In this document: one piece after another, positions 13,439 to 23,291 of the stretch
Position numbering within the stretch: position 1 is the first letter of the stretch
Layout of the letters: each line of letters starts with the position of its first letter
NCBI GenBank assembly: GCA_020722345.1
Contig: DYKZ01000006.1
Span: 1-41,055 of the forward strand
DNA: 41,055 nt
Origin: Anaerolinea thermophila
GTDB taxonomy: Bacteria > Chloroflexota > Anaerolineae > Anaerolineales > Villigracilaceae
Direction: 5' to 3'
Notes under the pieces: model-generated
What the model was told of the DNA's origin: nothing
The model's database searches: none
What the model saw: only the letters and a program-made list of their open reading frames with translations
Position numbers and translations under genes: made by a program

Positions 13439-15165
13439 AACAACCGCTGAGTTGGCGCTACCTGGTCACCGCCGCCCTGCTCGGGCTGGTGGCCTTTGCC
13501 GTCTTGGCGCAGATTGTCCGCATCCAGACCGACCCCGAAATCCAGGACCTGATCGGCCGCAGCGACTGGCAGGTACGCTACTACTACCCGGCGCGCGGCG
13601 AGATCTACGACCGCAACGGCCGCCTGCTGGCCGGGAATGTGACCGTTTACGAAATCACGGTCTCGCTGCCGGATGTCAGCGACCCGCAGGCAATCGCCCT
13701 GGCCGCCCAGATGTACCTGGGCGGGGATTTCGCCACCACGCTCGAACTGCTGACCAACCCGCCCGCCAACGTCACCTCCATCCGCCTGGCCGATTACGTC
13801 AGCGCGGAGCAGGCTACAGTCCTGATGGACATGCAGAAGCAGTTGAACGAGGACCCGAACGGCAACCCGCTGGCCGCCCTGGGATTCCGCGCCCACCTGG
13901 GCCGCAGTTATCCCGAAGGCGAACTGGCCGCCAACCTGCTCGGTTTCGTGGCGCAGAACGAACTGGGCTACTTCGGCGTGGAAGCCCGCTACAACAACCA
14001 ATTGTCCGGCATCCCGGTGGCGCTGCTCGTCCCCGCCGACCCGCGCCGGGCAGTGGAACTGCCGCAGATCCCGCCGGGCGCCTCCATCATCCTCACCATT
14101 GACCGGCAGTTGCAGGCCGACGTCGAGGAGATCCTCTCCCAGGCCCTCCTGGAGACCGGCGCCGAATCGGGCACCATCATCGTCATGGACCCGCGCACGG
14201 GCGAGATCCTGTCCATGGCCACCACCCCGCAGTTCGACCCCAACAACTACACATCCGTTGACGACGTGTTCACCGGCGAGACCCCCTACAACCGGGCCAT
14301 CAGCCAGGCCTACGAACCCGGCTCGGTGATGAAAATCCTGACCATGGCCGCCGCCCTCGACAACGGCGCGGTCACCCCCGGCACCATCTTCCTCGACACC
14401 GGCGTCATCAACGTCGGCGGCGAATACATCTACAACTGGGACGGCGGCGCCTGGGGCTACCAGGACATGACCGGCTGCCTGGCGCACTCGCTCAACGTCT
14501 GCCTAGCCTGGGTGGCCACCGAACTTGGCACCGAGAACTTCTACGCCTACATGCAGCGCTTCGGCGTCGGACATCCCACCGGCATAGACCTGGCGGGCGA
14601 GATCACCGGCCGCCTGAAACTCCCCGGCGACGACGACTGGGCCCCCGTTGACCTGGCCACCAACGCCTTCGGGCAGGGCGTCTCCGTCACCCCCATTCAG
14701 ATGGTGATGGCCGCCTCGGCGCTGGCCAACGACGGGCAGATGGTCTACCCCCACGTCCTGGCCGCCACCCTCCAGGACGGCGACCAGCACAACATGACCA
14801 CCCAGGTTGCCAGCACCCCGGTTAGCGCCGAAACCGCCCGCACGATCAGCGAAATGCTCGCCTACGCCCTCGAGACCGAGGCCTCCCAGGCGCTCGTCCC
14901 CGGCTACCGCGTAGCCGGCAAGACCGGCACCGCCCAGATCCCCACCCCCTACGGCTACGACCCCGAACTGACCAACGCCTCCTTCGTCGGCTGGGGTCCG
15001 CTGGACGACCCGCAGTTCCTCGTTTACGTATGGCTCGAAAAGCCGCGCAGTTCCCAGTGGGGTTCGGTGGTCGCCGCCCCGGTATTCCGCCAGGTGGTGG
15101 AAAAAACCGTCGTCATCCTGGGCATCCCGCCCGACGATGTCCGCGCCCAACTCGCAGGTCACTAA
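13435..15165 (+). CDS. ftsI: septal peptidoglycan transpeptidase FtsI/PBP2-type penicillin-binding protein
   Basis: The 576-residue class B penicillin-binding protein has an N-terminal membrane anchor, a dimerisation/pedestal region starting at ARGEIYDRNGRLLA, and a transpeptidase domain. The active-site motifs are complete: SxxK at Ser297-Lys300 (EPGSVMK), SxN at Ser352-Asn354 (HSLN) and KTG at 496-498. It crosslinks septal peptidoglycan together with FtsW. No PASTA repeats are present. It overlaps ftsL by four bases and murF by one (TAATG). Confidence 0.93.
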   Translation: MKQPLSWRYLVTAALLGLVAFAVLAQIVRIQTDPEIQDLIGRSDWQVRYYYPARGEIYDRNGRLLAGNVTVYEITVSLPDVSDPQAIALAAQMYLGGDFATTLELLTNPPANVTSIRLADYVSAEQATVLMDMQKQLNEDPNGNPLAALGFRAHLGRSYPEGELAANLLGFVAQNELGYFGVEARYNNQLSGIPVALLVPADPRRAVELPQIPPGASIILTIDRQLQADVEEILSQALLETGAESGTIIVMDPRTGEILSMATTPQFDPNNYTSVDDVFTGETPYNRAISQAYEPGSVMKILTMAAALDNGAVTPGTIFLDTGVINVGGEYIYNWDGGAWGYQDMTGCLAHSLNVCLAWVATELGTENFYAYMQRFGVGHPTGIDLAGEITGRLKLPGDDDWAPVDLATNAFGQGVSVTPIQMVMAASALANDGQMVYPHVLAATLQDGDQHNMTTQVASTPVSAETARTISEMLAYALETEASQALVPGYRVAGKTGTAQIPTPYGYDPELTNASFVGWGPLDDPQFLVYVWLEKPRSSQWGSVVAAPVFRQVVEKTVVILGIPPDDVRAQLAGH

Positions 15166-16586
15166 TGCTCACCCTGGCAGACGTACTCGAAGCCCTCACC
15201 CGCCGCCGCCCGGCAGACGCCAAGACCGTCATCACCGAAGCGGCCGTGGACTCGCGCCAGGTCATCCCCGGCAGTTTGTTCGTGGCCATCCCCGGGGAAC
15301 GCGCCGACGGGCATGAGTACGTCGCCGAGGCCTTTGGACGCGGCGCCTCCTTCGCCCTCATCCAGCACGACCTCCCCGGCGGCGCTTTTCGGACCCTGGA
15401 CCTGCTCGCCGCGCCGCAGGCCTTTCCCCCCGCCGAGGCATTGACGCCGCCGCTCTGCCTGCGGGTCGAGAATACCGTCTCCGCCCTCCAGCAGATTGCC
15501 CGCTTCTGGCGGCGGCAACTGGACCTGCGCGTGGTCGGCATCACGGGCTCGGTGGGCAAATCCACCACCAAGGAAGCCATTGCCGAGGTCTTAAGCATGC
15601 GCTACCGCACCCTCAAGAACCCCGGCAACCTGAACAACGAGATCGGCCTGCCGCTCACCCTCTTGCGCCTCGGCCCCGGCTACGAGCGCGCCGTCCTGGA
15701 AATGGGATTCTACGTCCCCGGCGAGATCGCCCTGTTGTGCGACATTGCCCTGCCCCAGATCGGCGTCATCAGCAACGTGGGCACCGTCCACGCCGAGCGC
15801 GCCGGCTCGCAGGAAGCCATCTTCCGCGGCAAATCCGAACTCGTCCAGGCCCTGCCCGAAGACGGGGTGGCCATTCTCAACTACGACGACCCCTGGGTGC
15901 GCAAAATGGCCGGCCTGACGAAGGCGCGCGTCTTCTTCTACGGCCTCGATCCCGCCGCCGAACTGTGGGCCGACGAGGTGGAGAGCATGGGGCTGGACGG
16001 CATCCGCTTCCGCCTGCACTACCACCGCGAGACGCTGCACATCCGCCTGCCCATGCTCGGCCAGCACTCGGTCCACACCGCCCTGCGCGCTGCCGCCACC
16101 GGTCTGGCCGAGGGCCTGACCTGGCAGGAAATCCTGGACGGCTTGCGCATGGGGCAGACCCAGTTGCGTCTCAGCGCCGTGCGCGCCGCCAGTGGGGCGC
16201 TCCTGCTCGACGACACCTACAACGCCTCGCCCGAATCCACGCTGGCGGCGCTCAACCTGCTGGCCGAACTGGAAGGCCGGCGGGTGGCAGTGCTGGGCGA
16301 CATGCTCGAACTCGGCCCCTACGAGAAGCAGGGGCATGAGATCGTCGGCATCCGCGCCGCCCAGGTGGCCGAGACGCTGGTCACGGTGGGGCCGCGCGGG
16401 AGGTTGATCGCGGCCGCGGCGCGGCGGGCAGGCATGAGGTCCGATAAAGTAATCGAGTTCGAGTCTTCCGAAGATGCTCTTCCGCACCTGCGCAAGTCGT
16501 TGACCGATAAAGATGTTGTGCTGGTGAAAGGGTCGCATGGAGTCCACATGGAGCGCATCGTCATGGCGCTGGAGGTTGAGGAATGA
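15165..16586 (+). CDS. murF: UDP-N-acetylmuramoyl-tripeptide--D-alanyl-D-alanine ligase MurF
   Basis: The 473-residue Mur ligase starts at the ATG overlapping the ftsI stop. The N-terminal domain carries VDSRQVIPGSLFVAIPGE, the ATP loop is GITGSVGKSTTK (125-136), and NPGNLNNEIGLPLTLL and DDTYNASPESTLAAL are specific for MurF. It adds D-Ala-D-Ala, made by the Ddl encoded in the same operon, to the UDP-MurNAc-tripeptide. The neighbouring ligase gene murE, usually just before murF, is absent. It overlaps mraY by ATGA. Confidence 0.95.
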   Translation: MLTLADVLEALTRRRPADAKTVITEAAVDSRQVIPGSLFVAIPGERADGHEYVAEAFGRGASFALIQHDLPGGAFRTLDLLAAPQAFPPAEALTPPLCLRVENTVSALQQIARFWRRQLDLRVVGITGSVGKSTTKEAIAEVLSMRYRTLKNPGNLNNEIGLPLTLLRLGPGYERAVLEMGFYVPGEIALLCDIALPQIGVISNVGTVHAERAGSQEAIFRGKSELVQALPEDGVAILNYDDPWVRKMAGLTKARVFFYGLDPAAELWADEVESMGLDGIRFRLHYHRETLHIRLPMLGQHSVHTALRAAATGLAEGLTWQEILDGLRMGQTQLRLSAVRAASGALLLDDTYNASPESTLAALNLLAELEGRRVAVLGDMLELGPYEKQGHEIVGIRAAQVAETLVTVGPRGRLIAAAARRAGMRSDKVIEFESSEDALPHLRKSLTDKDVVLVKGSHGVHMERIVMALEVEE

Positions 16587-17578
16587 ACAATCCCACCCTG
16601 GCAATCGGCCTGGCTGCGCTGGCCTTCATGATGACCGTGGTGTGGGGCGGGCCGCTGTTGCGCATCCTGCGCCACTACAAGATCGGCAAACTGATCCGCG
16701 TGGAGGAGCCGGGCCGTCATTTCACCAAGATGGGCACGCCCACCATGGGCGGCGTGATGATCATCCTGCCGGTGGCACTTATTACCGTGCTGCTCAACGC
16801 CGCCAGCCTGATCGGCATGGAAATCCTCGGCCAGTCGGTGCTGGTGCCGCTGCTGGTGATGTTTATCTACGCCACGCTGGGCGCGGTGGATGACTGGGAA
16901 GGCGTCCGCGGCAAGCGGCGCGGCGAGGGGATGCGCATCCGCACCAAACTGCTGGCCCAGATTGTGCTGGCAATCGGTATTGCCTGGGTGCTGAAGTTCA
17001 TCCTCAAAGTGCCAGACCTGTACCTGCCGGGCATCCTGGGCGAGATTACCATCAGCGTCTGGGTGTACATCCCGGTAGCGGCCTTCATCATCGTCGGCGC
17101 ATCGAACGCCGTCAACTTCACCGACGGGCTGGACGGGCTGGCAGGGCTGATCTCGGCCACCATCTTCGTGGCGTATGGCGTTATCGCCATCATGCAGGGG
17201 CAGATCTTCATCGCCCGTTTCTGCTTCACGCTGGTCGGGGCCCTGTTTGGCTTCCTATGGTTCAACGTCCACCCGGCGCAGTTGTTCATGGGCGACACCG
17301 GCTCGCTCTCGCTGGGGGCCACCATCGCCGTAGTGGCGCTGATGACCGGCCAGTGGGCGCTCCTGCCCATCATCGCCGTCATCCCGGTCAGCGAGGCCGT
17401 GGCCGACATCCTGCAAATCGGCTATTTCAAGATCACCAGGGGCAAGCGTCTGTTCAAGATGGCGCCCCTGCACTTGCACTTCGAACTGCTCGGTTGGTCC
17501 GAAACCCAGATCGTCCAGCGTTTCTGGCTCATCGGCCTGATAGGCGCCATGCTGGGCGTTGGATTGGCAATGGTGTAA
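16583..17578 (+). CDS. mraY: phospho-N-acetylmuramoyl-pentapeptide transferase MraY
   Basis: The 331-residue protein has about ten membrane helices. It shows the MraY signatures KMGTPTMGGV, the catalytic Asp region YATLGAVDDWEG, NAVNFTDGLDGLAG and the C-terminal HLHFELLGWSE. It transfers phospho-MurNAc-pentapeptide from UDP to undecaprenyl phosphate to form lipid I. The first ATG overlaps the murF stop, and murD follows after two bases. Confidence 0.96.
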   Translation: MNNPTLAIGLAALAFMMTVVWGGPLLRILRHYKIGKLIRVEEPGRHFTKMGTPTMGGVMIILPVALITVLLNAASLIGMEILGQSVLVPLLVMFIYATLGAVDDWEGVRGKRRGEGMRIRTKLLAQIVLAIGIAWVLKFILKVPDLYLPGILGEITISVWVYIPVAAFIIVGASNAVNFTDGLDGLAGLISATIFVAYGVIAIMQGQIFIARFCFTLVGALFGFLWFNVHPAQLFMGDTGSLSLGATIAVVALMTGQWALLPIIAVIPVSEAVADILQIGYFKITRGKRLFKMAPLHLHFELLGWSETQIVQRFWLIGLIGAMLGVGLAMV

Positions 17579-17580
17579 GG

Positions 17581-18948
17581 ATGGCAGACTGGAACGGCAA
17601 GCGCGTACTCATCCTCGGAGCGGCCCGCCAGGGTTTGGCGGCGGCGCGCTGGCTGGCGCGCCACGACGCGGTCGTGACCCTGAACGACCGCCGCCCCGAG
17701 ACGGAGATGGGCGCGGCGCAGGAGGCGCTTGCCGGTCTGCCCGTGACCTGGGTGCTGGGCGGCCACCCGCTGGAGATCCTCGACGCAGCCGACGTGCTGT
17801 GCCTCTCCGGCGGCGTGCCGCTGGAAAACCCGCTCGTCGCCGAGGCCGTCCGGCGCGGCCTGCCGCTGACCAACGACACGCAGATCTTCATGGAAGTTGT
17901 CCCCTGCCGGACGCTCGGCATCACCGGCTCGGCAGGCAAGACGACCACCACCACGCTGGTTGGACTAATGGCCAAGGCTGACCGGGGCGCACACGCCCAC
18001 GTTGGCGGCAACATCGGCGACCCGCTGCTGAATTACGTGGACGAGATGTCCGCCGATGACTTGGCCATCCTGGAAATTTCCAGTTTCCAACTGGAGCAGA
18101 TGACCATTTCGCCTAATGTGGCTGCCATCCTGAACATCACGCCCAACCACCTCGACCGGCACGGCACGATGGAAGCCTACACGGCTGCCAAGAAGCGGCT
18201 GATTGACTTCCAGTCAGAAGACGATGTGACCATCCTCGGCCGCGACGATCCCGGGGCATGGAAACTGCGCTTCGCCGCCCGCGGCAGGGTCATTTCCTTT
18301 GGCCTCAGCCCCCTGCCTGCGGGAATGGACGGCGCGTACCTGGCAAAGGGCACCCTGCACCTGCGTCAGCATGGCGTGGACATTCGTCTGCTGCGCGCCG
18401 ACCATCTGCATCTGCGCGGCGAACACAACCTGCTCAACGTGCTGGCAGCCTTTGCCGTCGGCGACGCTGCCGGTCTGAGCCTGGAGGCCATGCTCAAAGC
18501 GGCAGAGTCCTTCCAGGGCGTGCCCCACCGGCTGGAACTGGTCTGCGAACGCGGCGGGGTGAAGTGGTACAACGACTCGATTGCCACCGCTCCCGAGCGG
18601 ACGATGGCCGCCATCCGCTCGTTTAGCGAACCGATCGTGCTGCTCCTGGGCGGGCGCGACAAGAACCTGCCCTGGGATGACCTGGCCGAACTCGTCCGCC
18701 AGCGCGTGGACCGCGTGGTGCTTTTCGGCGAGGCGGCGGAAAAGATTCGCGCTGCGCTGGAGCAGGCCGGAGGTCCGGGCGCGCTCGAACAGTACAAAGG
18801 TCTGCAAGAGGCCGTCCGCGCGGCGGCGCGCCTGGCGCGTCCGGGCGACATCGTCCTGCTTTCCCCCGGCGGGACGAGTTTCGATGAGTTCCGCGATTTC
18901 GAAGAACGTGGAGAGGCTTACCGAAAATGGGTATCGGAACTTTTGTGA
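17581..18948 (+). CDS. murD: UDP-N-acetylmuramoylalanine--D-glutamate ligase MurD
   Basis: The 455-residue Mur ligase begins MADWNGKRVLILGAARQG with the Rossmann-like UDP-binding domain. The ATP loop is GITGSAGKTTT (113-123), and ILNITPNHLDRHGTMEAY is the family motif. It adds D-Glu to UDP-MurNAc-L-Ala. The start two bases after the mraY stop is preferred over longer in-frame extensions inside mraY. The last 22 bases overlap ftsW. Confidence 0.95.
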   Translation: MADWNGKRVLILGAARQGLAAARWLARHDAVVTLNDRRPETEMGAAQEALAGLPVTWVLGGHPLEILDAADVLCLSGGVPLENPLVAEAVRRGLPLTNDTQIFMEVVPCRTLGITGSAGKTTTTTLVGLMAKADRGAHAHVGGNIGDPLLNYVDEMSADDLAILEISSFQLEQMTISPNVAAILNITPNHLDRHGTMEAYTAAKKRLIDFQSEDDVTILGRDDPGAWKLRFAARGRVISFGLSPLPAGMDGAYLAKGTLHLRQHGVDIRLLRADHLHLRGEHNLLNVLAAFAVGDAAGLSLEAMLKAAESFQGVPHRLELVCERGGVKWYNDSIATAPERTMAAIRSFSEPIVLLLGGRDKNLPWDDLAELVRQRVDRVVLFGEAAEKIRAALEQAGGPGALEQYKGLQEAVRAAARLARPGDIVLLSPGGTSFDEFRDFEERGEAYRKWVSELL

Positions 18949-20171
18949 ACCAGTCCAGAACGGGCGCGGCCCCTGCCCGGCAGGTAAAGGCGAAGGGTGG
19001 CGACCTGATCCTGATCGCAGGCGTGGTCGTGCTGTGCGTTTTCGGCCTGCTGATGCTCTTCTCCGCCAGCCCGGATTATTCCATGTTCAATTATGACGGC
19101 AAGCCGTACTTCATCTTCAACAAACAGGTGCTGTGGATGGCGCTCGGCGCGCTGGTCGTGTTTGTGATCTCGCGGCTCGATTACCACCTGGTGCAGAAAG
19201 TCGCTGTGCCGGCGATGGGCATCACCATTGTGCTTCTCATCGCCGTCCTGCTGCGCGGCGAAGAGCGCCTGAATTCGGTGCGCTCGTTCTTCGGCGGATC
19301 GGTGCAGCCCTCGGAACTGGCGAAACTGGCGACGGTCATCTACCTTGCGGTCTGGCTGCACAGCAAGCGCGATTACCTGCACGATGTACAACTGGGACTG
19401 CTGCCGCTGGCGGTCATTCTGGGGACGATCGGCGGCCTGATCTACCTCCAGCCGGACCTGAGCGCGGCGGCGACCATTTTCGTGCTGGGCGGCCTGTTGT
19501 TCTTCCTGGCAGGCGGCGACCTGAAACAGATCGTGATCTTCACCGTCGTCGCCCTGGCAGCCGGGTGGATCGTGGTGCAGTTCAGCGCCACCGGGCGCGC
19601 CCGCCTGGCCGCTTACATCACCGGGCTCAAGGACCCGCTGCAATCCAGCGACCACATCCTGTACGCGCTCGAATCAATTGTCTCGGGCGGGTTCTTCGGG
19701 GTCGGCATCGGGCAGGCAAAAGTGAAAGTGGAAGGCTTGCCGCTGGCCGCCACCGACAGCATCTTCGCCGTCATCGTGGAGGAACTGGGGCTGGTGGGCG
19801 CCATCTTTGTGGTGGCCTTGTACGCCGTCATCCTGTGGCGCGGCCTGAAGATCGCCGCCAACGCCCCCGACCTGCTCGGCAAACTGCTGGCCAGTGGTCT
19901 CTCCTTCTGGGTCATAATCGAAGCGCTCATCAACATGGCCGTAATCGTCGGCCTGCTGCCATTTGCAGGCAACGCCCTGCCCTTCATCAGCGCCGGAGGT
20001 TCGAACCTGCTCTCCACGCTGGCAGCCATCGGACTCCTGCTGGGCATTTCGCGCCAGCGGGGGCAAAAACCGCAGGAAACCATCGTTCAGGAACGGAGGT
20101 CCTACAGTGCGTCTGCTGATCTGCGCAGGCGGAACGGGCGGCGGAGTGTATCCCGCCCTCGCCGTCCATAA
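18927..20171 (+). CDS. ftsW: septal peptidoglycan polymerase FtsW (SEDS family)
   Basis: The 414-residue SEDS protein has about ten membrane helices. It shows the conserved LFSASPDYS start, SVQPSELAKLATVIYLA, YLQPDLSAAATIF, the DSIFAVIVEELGLVG region and the C-terminal LPFISAGGSNLLSTLAAIGLLLGI. It polymerises lipid II at the septum as partner of FtsI. The start at 18927 lies inside the murD end. The Arg-rich C-terminus (from about residue 393) overlaps the first 65 bases of murG. Confidence 0.94.
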   Translation: MGIGTFVNQSRTGAAPARQVKAKGGDLILIAGVVVLCVFGLLMLFSASPDYSMFNYDGKPYFIFNKQVLWMALGALVVFVISRLDYHLVQKVAVPAMGITIVLLIAVLLRGEERLNSVRSFFGGSVQPSELAKLATVIYLAVWLHSKRDYLHDVQLGLLPLAVILGTIGGLIYLQPDLSAAATIFVLGGLLFFLAGGDLKQIVIFTVVALAAGWIVVQFSATGRARLAAYITGLKDPLQSSDHILYALESIVSGGFFGVGIGQAKVKVEGLPLAATDSIFAVIVEELGLVGAIFVVALYAVILWRGLKIAANAPDLLGKLLASGLSFWVIIEALINMAVIVGLLPFAGNALPFISAGGSNLLSTLAAIGLLLGISRQRGQKPQETIVQERRSYSASADLRRRNGRRSVSRPRRP

Positions 20172-21195
20172 GGCGCTCGCTTCGCAGCACGCCGGCCTCC
20201 AGACGTTGTGGGTCGGCGGCGAAGGCGGCATGGAAGCCCGTCTGGTGGAACGGGCCGGCATCCCGTTCCGCGCCATCCCGGCCGCGGGCGTGCACGGCGT
20301 CGGCCTGCGCCAGTTGCCCGGCAACCTGGCAAAACTGGCGCGCGGCGCGGCCGCCTCGCGGCGCATCCTGCGCGAGTTCCAGCCCGACGTGCTGTTCTTC
20401 ACCGGCGGATACGTGGCCGTCCCCATGGCGCTGGCCGGAGGCAGGACGCCGATCCTGCTCTACGTCCCAGACATCGAGCCGGGGCTGGCGCTCAAGACCC
20501 TGGCGCGTTTCGCCGACCGGATCGCCGTCACAGCCGAAGAATCGGCCCGTTACTTTGCCCGCCGCGAACGGGTCGCGGTGACCGGCTACCCGGTCCGCCC
20601 CGAACTGGCCGCCTGGTCCCGCCAGGAGGCGCGCCGGGCCCTGAACCTGAGCGCCGAGGCTCCCGTCCTGCTGGTCTTCGGCGGCTCGAAGGGCGCCCGC
20701 TCGATCAACAAGGCCGTGCTGGCGCGCCTGCCCGCCCTGCTGGAACTGGCGCAGGTCGTCCACATCAGCGGCGAACTGGACTGGCCGGAGGTGGAGGCTC
20801 GGGCAAAGGAACTCAATCACCCGCGCTACCGCCCCTCCCCCTACCTGCACGAGGAGATGGGCGCCGCCCTGGCTGCTGCCGACCTGGCGCTCTCGCGCGC
20901 CGGAGCCTCCACGTTGGGCGAGTACCCGCTCTTCGGCCTGCCGTCCATTCTGGCGCCCTACCCGTACGCCTGGCGCTACCAGAAAGTCAACGCCGATTAC
21001 CTGGTCCGGAACGGCGCGGCCCTCCTGCTCGAAGACGCCCGCCTGGCGGAGGAACTCCTCCCTACGATGAGGAGCCTGCTCCAAAACCCCGCCCGGCTGG
21101 ACGCCATGCGCAGCGCCGTCAAGTCCCTGGCGCATCCGCAGGCTGCCGCCGAAATCGGCCGCTTTCTGCTGGAACTGGCAGAAAAGAGGAGATAG
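20107..21195 (+). CDS. murG: UDP-GlcNAc:lipid I N-acetylglucosaminyltransferase MurG
   Basis: A GTG start at 20107 is set by GGAGGT six bases upstream and by the family start LLICAGGTGGGVYPALA; longer in-frame ORFs run into ftsW. The 362-residue GT-B enzyme shows LVFGGSKGARSINKAV and LSRAGASTLGEYPLFGLPSILAPYP, the UDP-GlcNAc-binding region. It makes lipid II on the inner face of the membrane. It overlaps ftsW by 65 bases. Confidence 0.94.
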   Translation: MRLLICAGGTGGGVYPALAVHKALASQHAGLQTLWVGGEGGMEARLVERAGIPFRAIPAAGVHGVGLRQLPGNLAKLARGAAASRRILREFQPDVLFFTGGYVAVPMALAGGRTPILLYVPDIEPGLALKTLARFADRIAVTAEESARYFARRERVAVTGYPVRPELAAWSRQEARRALNLSAEAPVLLVFGGSKGARSINKAVLARLPALLELAQVVHISGELDWPEVEARAKELNHPRYRPSPYLHEEMGAALAAADLALSRAGASTLGEYPLFGLPSILAPYPYAWRYQKVNADYLVRNGAALLLEDARLAEELLPTMRSLLQNPARLDAMRSAVKSLAHPQAAAEIGRFLLELAEKRR

Positions 21196-21198
21196 ACC

Positions 21199-21726
21199 AT
21201 GCTCAACATTATCGTCGTCTTCTGGATGTACGTGATCCTGTTTGCCATCATCGGCGGCATGCGCGGCTGGGCTAAGGAACTGCTGGTCTCCTTCAGTGTC
21301 ATCCTGGCGCTCACCTTCTCCACACTGCTTAGCAACTATGTCGAATTCTTCAAAACAATCGTGGACGGACAACCAAAACTCCATTTCTGGATCCATACAA
21401 CCATTCTGGGTATGCTGGTCTTCTTCGGCTATCAGACTCCCAACATCCAGCGCTTTGCCTCCAAAATGACGCGCGAAAAAATCCAGGACATCCTGCTGGG
21501 CGCGTTCCTAGGCGCCATCAACGGCTACCTGATTGCCGGAAGTATTTGGTATTACCTGCACAATGGAGGGTATCCGTTCACCAAGGTTGTGCAGCCGCCT
21601 CCGGCAGACCTGATCGAAAGAGTAAACAGCATGATGAATTACATGCCCCCCGAACTGCTCGGCGTACCCGGCATCTATTTCGCCGTTGTGATCGCCTTCA
21701 TTTTCGTTATCGTCGTTTTCATCTAG
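21199..21726 (+). CDS. CvpA-like small membrane protein
   Basis: The 175-residue protein has four to five predicted membrane helices (about 5-22, 27-45, 66-82, 98-117, 157-174). The opening MYVILFAIIGGMRGWAKELL resembles the CvpA family (G-x-x-R-G-x-x-x-E in the first helices). The family role is unsettled; CvpA is linked to envelope homeostasis in some bacteria. It sits between murG and murC with gaps of three and four bases, so it is co-translated with the cell-wall enzymes and probably serves the envelope. The CvpA assignment is tentative. Confidence 0.7.
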   Translation: MLNIIVVFWMYVILFAIIGGMRGWAKELLVSFSVILALTFSTLLSNYVEFFKTIVDGQPKLHFWIHTTILGMLVFFGYQTPNIQRFASKMTREKIQDILLGAFLGAINGYLIAGSIWYYLHNGGYPFTKVVQPPPADLIERVNSMMNYMPPELLGVPGIYFAVVIAFIFVIVVFI

Positions 21727-21730
21727 GACC

Positions 21731-23107
21731 ATGACACACATCCACCTGATTGGCATCGGAGGTAGCGGCATTTCGGCCATCGCCCGTGTCCTGCTCGAAA
21801 TGGGGCACACGGTGAGCGGCTCTGACCGCGCCGAATCCCCGTTCACGCGTGACCTGGAGTCTGCGGGCGCGACTATTTACATCGGCCACCGCCCGGAGAA
21901 CATCCGCGACGCTAACCTGGTGGTGCGTTCCTCCGCCATCCGCGACGACAACCCCGAAGTGACCGCCGCCCGCGCCTTCAACATCCCGGTGCTCAAGCGC
22001 GCCGACTTCCTCGGCAATTTGATGGACGGTAAGACCGGCATCGCTGTGGCCGGGACGCACGGCAAGACCACCACCACCTCCATGCTCGCCTGGGCGCTCA
22101 CCGCTCTCGATCAGGAGCCCACCTTCATTGTCGGCGGGACGCTGGCCAACCTGGGCGTCAACGCCCATGCCGGCAAGGGCGCGGCGTTCGTCATCGAGGC
22201 CGATGAGTACGACCGCATGTTCCTGGGGCTGAAACCGGTCATCGAGATCGTCACCAGCGTGGAACACGACCACCCCGACTGCTACCCCACCCCGCAGGAT
22301 TTCTACGCCGCGTTCATGGATTTCGTGTTGCGCCTGCCGGCCCATGGAACACTAATCGCCTGCGCCGACGAACCGGGGGCGCGGCGTCTGCTGCTCGAAG
22401 CGAAAGAACTCGGCAGGAACACCCTCGCCTACAGTCTGAATCTCGGCTCGCAGGCGGATGCCTTTGCCGAGGCGGTCACCCCCAACCATCACGGCGGGTT
22501 CACCTTCACCGCCAACGTAAGCGGGGAAGCCGTGATTGTGGCCTTGAAAGTCCCCGGCAGACACAATGTTTCGAACGCGCTGGCCGTGCTGGCCGCCATC
22601 CGCCTGCTGGGGCTGGACCTGACGGCTGCCGCGCAGGCGCTGGCCGAGTTCGAGGGAACGGGACGCAGGTTCGAGGTCCGCGGCGAGGCGGGCGGGGTGA
22701 CGGTGATTGACGACTACGCCCACCATCCGACCGAGATTCGCGCCACCCTGGCCGCGGCGCGGGCGCGCTATCCGGGCCGCCGCCTGTGGGCCGTCTGGCA
22801 GCCGCACACTTACTCGCGCACGCAGACGCTGTTCGCCGAATTTGCCGGCGCCTTTTCCGACGCCGACGAGGTGCTGGTGACCGAGATCTACCCCTCCCGC
22901 GAGCCGAAACAGGATTACTCCTCGCAGAAAGTGGTGGAGGCGATGAAGCACCCTGCGGCGCATTTCAGCAATACCCTGCAACAGACGCGCGATACCTTGA
23001 TCGCCCGTCTCCGCTCCGGCGACGTTTTGCTGGTGCTTTCCGCCGGAGACGCCGACCAGGTCAGCGCCGAGGTGCTGACCCATCTGAAGGAGGCCAACCA
23101 TGGCTGA
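21731..23107 (+). CDS. murC: UDP-N-acetylmuramate--L-alanine ligase MurC
   Basis: The 458-residue Mur ligase starts IHLIGIGGSGISAIARVLL, the MurC-type Rossmann motif. The ATP loop is GTHGKTTTT (108-116), followed by EADEYDRMFL and the C-terminal VIDDYAHHPTEIRATL. It adds L-Ala to UDP-MurNAc. It overlaps the small gene at 23100 by eight bases. Confidence 0.96.
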   Translation: MTHIHLIGIGGSGISAIARVLLEMGHTVSGSDRAESPFTRDLESAGATIYIGHRPENIRDANLVVRSSAIRDDNPEVTAARAFNIPVLKRADFLGNLMDGKTGIAVAGTHGKTTTTSMLAWALTALDQEPTFIVGGTLANLGVNAHAGKGAAFVIEADEYDRMFLGLKPVIEIVTSVEHDHPDCYPTPQDFYAAFMDFVLRLPAHGTLIACADEPGARRLLLEAKELGRNTLAYSLNLGSQADAFAEAVTPNHHGGFTFTANVSGEAVIVALKVPGRHNVSNALAVLAAIRLLGLDLTAAAQALAEFEGTGRRFEVRGEAGGVTVIDDYAHHPTEIRATLAAARARYPGRRLWAVWQPHTYSRTQTLFAEFAGAFSDADEVLVTEIYPSREPKQDYSSQKVVEAMKHPAAHFSNTLQQTRDTLIARLRSGDVLLVLSAGDADQVSAEVLTHLKEANHG

Positions 23108-23285
23108 GAAGAAACGCGTTTACGAGACCGACGTGATGGCCCTGCCGCCCCTGCGGCTGGTGCTGGGCGACATCCCCGCGCCAGACCCGGAAAGCCGCCG
23201 CAAGAACAAGGGCCGGGTACTTTCGAAGCCGGAGCAGGAGACGGTCAAGAAGTTGATCGCCCACCTGAAAGAGAGCGAGAAGTAG
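23100..23285 (+). CDS. small hypothetical protein in the dcw operon
   Basis: Sixty-one codons starting MAEKKRVYETDVMALPPLRL. The ATG lies within the murC end and follows AAGGAGG by about seven bases, a strong ribosome-binding site. murB begins six bases after its stop. The product is highly charged, without membrane segment, with a Pro-rich middle (LGDIPAPDPES) and a Lys/Glu-rich helical C-terminus. I do not recognise it. The tight packing and good initiation signal argue that it is translated. Confidence 0.7.
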   Translation: MAEKKRVYETDVMALPPLRLVLGDIPAPDPESRRKNKGRVLSKPEQETVKKLIAHLKESEK

Positions 23286-23291
23286 GATTTC

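Noticed and set aside
19987-21396. 469-codon minus-strand ORF opposite murG
   Set aside because: It is a shadow frame; murG on the plus strand has the full family motifs.
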